Shown here: piece after piece, positions 62,876 to 64,000 of the stretch
Layout: every line of letters starts with the position of its first letter
How positions within the stretch are numbered: position 1 is the first letter of the stretch
Source of the DNA: Flavobacterium endophyticum
GTDB lineage: Bacteria; Bacteroidota; Bacteroidia; Flavobacteriales; Flavobacteriaceae
NCBI RefSeq assembly: GCF_003634455.1
Contig: NZ_RBLC01000006.1
Coordinates: 24,219-88,218, forward strand
Length of the DNA: 64,000 bases
Direction of reading: 5' to 3'
The notes under the pieces: model-generated
Databases searched by the model: none
Told to the model about the DNA's origin: nothing
What the model saw: the letters and a program-made list of their open reading frames with translations, nothing else
Made by a program: the position numbers and the translations under genes

Positions 62876-63313
62876 ATGAAAACACAAATGAGTTTAAGCC
62901 TAATTGCAGGTCTACTATTCAGTTTTTCGGCTCATGCACAAAAAACTACAATCACAACAGCCGAACTTCCTGCAAAAGCACAAGCCTTTCTAAAGGAACA
63001 TTTCGCAAATGAAAATCCTGCCTCTATCGTAAAAGACAAAGAGACATTTTCAACAGACTATAAGGTCCGATTTTCGAATAATACCGAAGTTGAATTTGAC
63101 AGCAAAGGCAACTGGGAAGAAATTGACGGAAACCATACTCCAATTCCAACTACTACTATTCCAGCAAAAATAGCTTCTTATGTAAAGTCAAATTATAAGG
63201 AGGTTTCAATCACTAAAATTGACAAAGGTCATTGGGGCTATGAAGTCGATCTTAGTAACGGAATAGAATTAGAATTTGATTCCAATGGAAAATTTTTAAG
63301 AATAGACAATTAA
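62876..63313 (+). CDS. PepSY-like exported protein, copy 1
   Basis: 145 residues with a signal peptide ending in AHAQ. Two PepSY-like (DUF2874 type) units: TAELPAKAQAFLKEHFANENPASIVKDKE...YKVRFSNNTEVEFDSKGNWEEIDG and TIPAKIASYVKSNYKEVSITKIDKGHWGYEVDLSNGIELEFDSNGKFLRID, quoted in part. Such proteins are periplasmic and often regulated by two-component systems. It is downstream of the kinase gene with its own candidate regulator box. Confidence 0.82.
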   Translation: MKTQMSLSLIAGLLFSFSAHAQKTTITTAELPAKAQAFLKEHFANENPASIVKDKETFSTDYKVRFSNNTEVEFDSKGNWEEIDGNHTPIPTTTIPAKIASYVKSNYKEVSITKIDKGHWGYEVDLSNGIELEFDSNGKFLRIDN

Positions 63314-63334
63314 TTCATTTAAATTATTAGAGAT

Positions 63335-63808
63335 ATGAAAACTATTAAAAATGTATTGCTAGCCGGATTTTTTGCATCATTCATGCTGATACTAGCTTCT
63401 TGTTCCAGCGATGATAATGAAAATAACAACTCGAATGTTATTGAATCTAGTGCTCTTCCTGAAAATGCTCGAAACTTTATAACGACGCATTTTCCTGAAG
63501 CAACGTATACTTTGGTAAAACAAAATTCTGTTGCCGATGATGATGGCTCCATCTATGACGTTTATCTTTCCAATGGTTTCGAAATTGACTTCAACGCGAA
63601 TGGAAATTGGACAGATGTTGACGGAAATACTCAAGCTGTTCCTGCCGCCATTATTCCAGCATCTATCACTTCGTATGTTACTGCAAATTATGCAGGGCAG
63701 ACTATAAACACTATCGAAATTGAAGTAACCGGCTACGATATAGAGCTTTCCAGTGGCTTAGATTTGGTATTTAACGCCCAAGGAGAATTTATAAGAGCTG
63801 ATTCTTAA
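63335..63808 (+). CDS. PepSY-like lipoprotein, copy 2
   Basis: 157 residues. Lipobox ILASC with SSDDNENNN after it. Two PepSY-like units as in the previous gene: SALPENARNFITTHFPEATYTLVKQ and IIPASITSYVTANYAGQTINTIEIE, each followed by NGFEIDFNANGNW-like or SGLDLVFNAQGEF strands. It lies 21 bases after copy 1 in the same operon and is a likely gene duplicate anchored to the outer membrane. Confidence 0.82.
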   Translation: MKTIKNVLLAGFFASFMLILASCSSDDNENNNSNVIESSALPENARNFITTHFPEATYTLVKQNSVADDDGSIYDVYLSNGFEIDFNANGNWTDVDGNTQAVPAAIIPASITSYVTANYAGQTINTIEIEVTGYDIELSSGLDLVFNAQGEFIRADS

Positions 63809-63836
63809 TCTGCCCATCCATTCTTCATCAAAATCA

Positions 63837-63870
63837 AAAAGGAGCTTCCGTTATTACAGAAGCTTCTTTT
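63837..63870. terminator. Bidirectional Rho-independent terminator
   Basis: AAGGAGCTTC and GAAGCTTCTTTT pair (one G-T) after the PepSY operon and before the end of the convergent surface-protein gene. Confidence 0.75.
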
Positions 63871-63905
63871 ATCAATCAAAATAAAACCTAAACAAAAATT
63901 ATCTT

Positions 63906-64000
63906 TTATCTCTTGAGCGAGAAGTGCGCCTTGAACTCCTTGCCCGTCCCGTTCTCCTGGTACAGGACCTTGAACCAGTAGTCGGTCGAAGGAAGCGGGT
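63906..64000 (-). CDS. C-terminal end of a T9SS type B sorted (gliding-associated) protein
   Basis: Only the last 30 or so codons are present; the gene enters from the right edge. The frame ending at the stop 63906-63908 reads LPSTDYWFKVLYQENG, then TGKEFKAHFSLKR and stop. This is the typical end of the CHU_C/type B T9SS domain found on large surface adhesins. GC in these 92 coding bases is about 58 percent (53 counted), well above the rest of the window. Confidence 0.82.
   Translation of the reverse strand, partial: PLPSTDYWFKVLYQENGTGKEFKAHFSLKR

Noticed and set aside
1..64000. Phage, insertion sequence or defence system
   Set aside because: No transposase, integrase, restriction, toxin-antitoxin or phage structural motif was seen in any frame inspected.

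Overview
The window looks like chromosome of a Flavobacteriaceae bacterium, most like Flavobacterium. The DNA is AT-rich. The promoter-like sequences I can see have the Bacteroidota -7 form TAnnTTTG rather than -10/-35 boxes. There are seven complete type A C-terminal sorting domains of the type IX secretion system (T9SS) and one partial type B domain. Transketolase is split into two subunits, CarB is short (950 residues), and signal peptides often end in AQ or SQ. I see no insertion sequence, prophage, CRISPR array or recognisable defence island.

Layout. 1-8200: start of tgt (cut by the window edge), an M50-like/TPR membrane protein, split transketolase, an FKBP-like lipoprotein, hslR-like, a phosphoribosyltransferase, aroK, three tRNAs (Lys, Lys, Leu) and two envelope proteins. 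8200-9900: an ArsR regulator and MFS exporter with palindromic candidate operators. 10080-10200: what looks like the tail of a dead SusD gene. 10278-14054: a carotenoid cluster (B12-binding MerR regulator, crtI, crtB, crtZ). 14078-16628: an ECF sigma / anti-sigma / three DUF4252 operon. 16764-18218: an S41 peptidase lipoprotein.

18287-28025 is a cobalamin acquisition locus. On the minus strand, a cobalamin riboswitch precedes btuB, a BtuG-like lipoprotein, a second BtuG-like propeller carrying a T9SS sorting domain, and another T9SS protein. On the plus strand lie a T9SS protein with an internal duplication, an 84-bp hierarchical repeat array, and btuF, btuC and btuD. Together they would bind cobalamin at the surface, move it through the outer membrane and pump it into the cytosol. 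The carotenoid regulator keeps the residues used by CarH-type B12 photoreceptors, so cobalamin supply and light response may be linked here.

28074-36708: housekeeping and envelope genes (a methyltransferase, TrmL, an RsuA-type pseudouridine synthase, YceI, a GEVED-domain T9SS protein, RmuC). 37393-45295: a tandemly duplicated pair (diheme cytochrome c lipoprotein plus CRTAC1/ASPIC T9SS protein), then an ankyrin protein and a DOMON-like T9SS protein, suggesting surface redox chemistry. 45603-50414: YiaA, a LytS/LytTR two-component pair and a divergent TonB-dependent receptor. 50450-59060: carB, rpmH, a TPR protein, a thioredoxin-like gene with an apparent start-proximal frameshift, a lytic transglycosylase, a hydrolase and mtaB. 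59153-64000: a peptide-binding lipoprotein, an OmpR/histidine kinase pair, two PepSY-like proteins that probably belong to its regulon, and the end of a T9SS type B protein running off the window.
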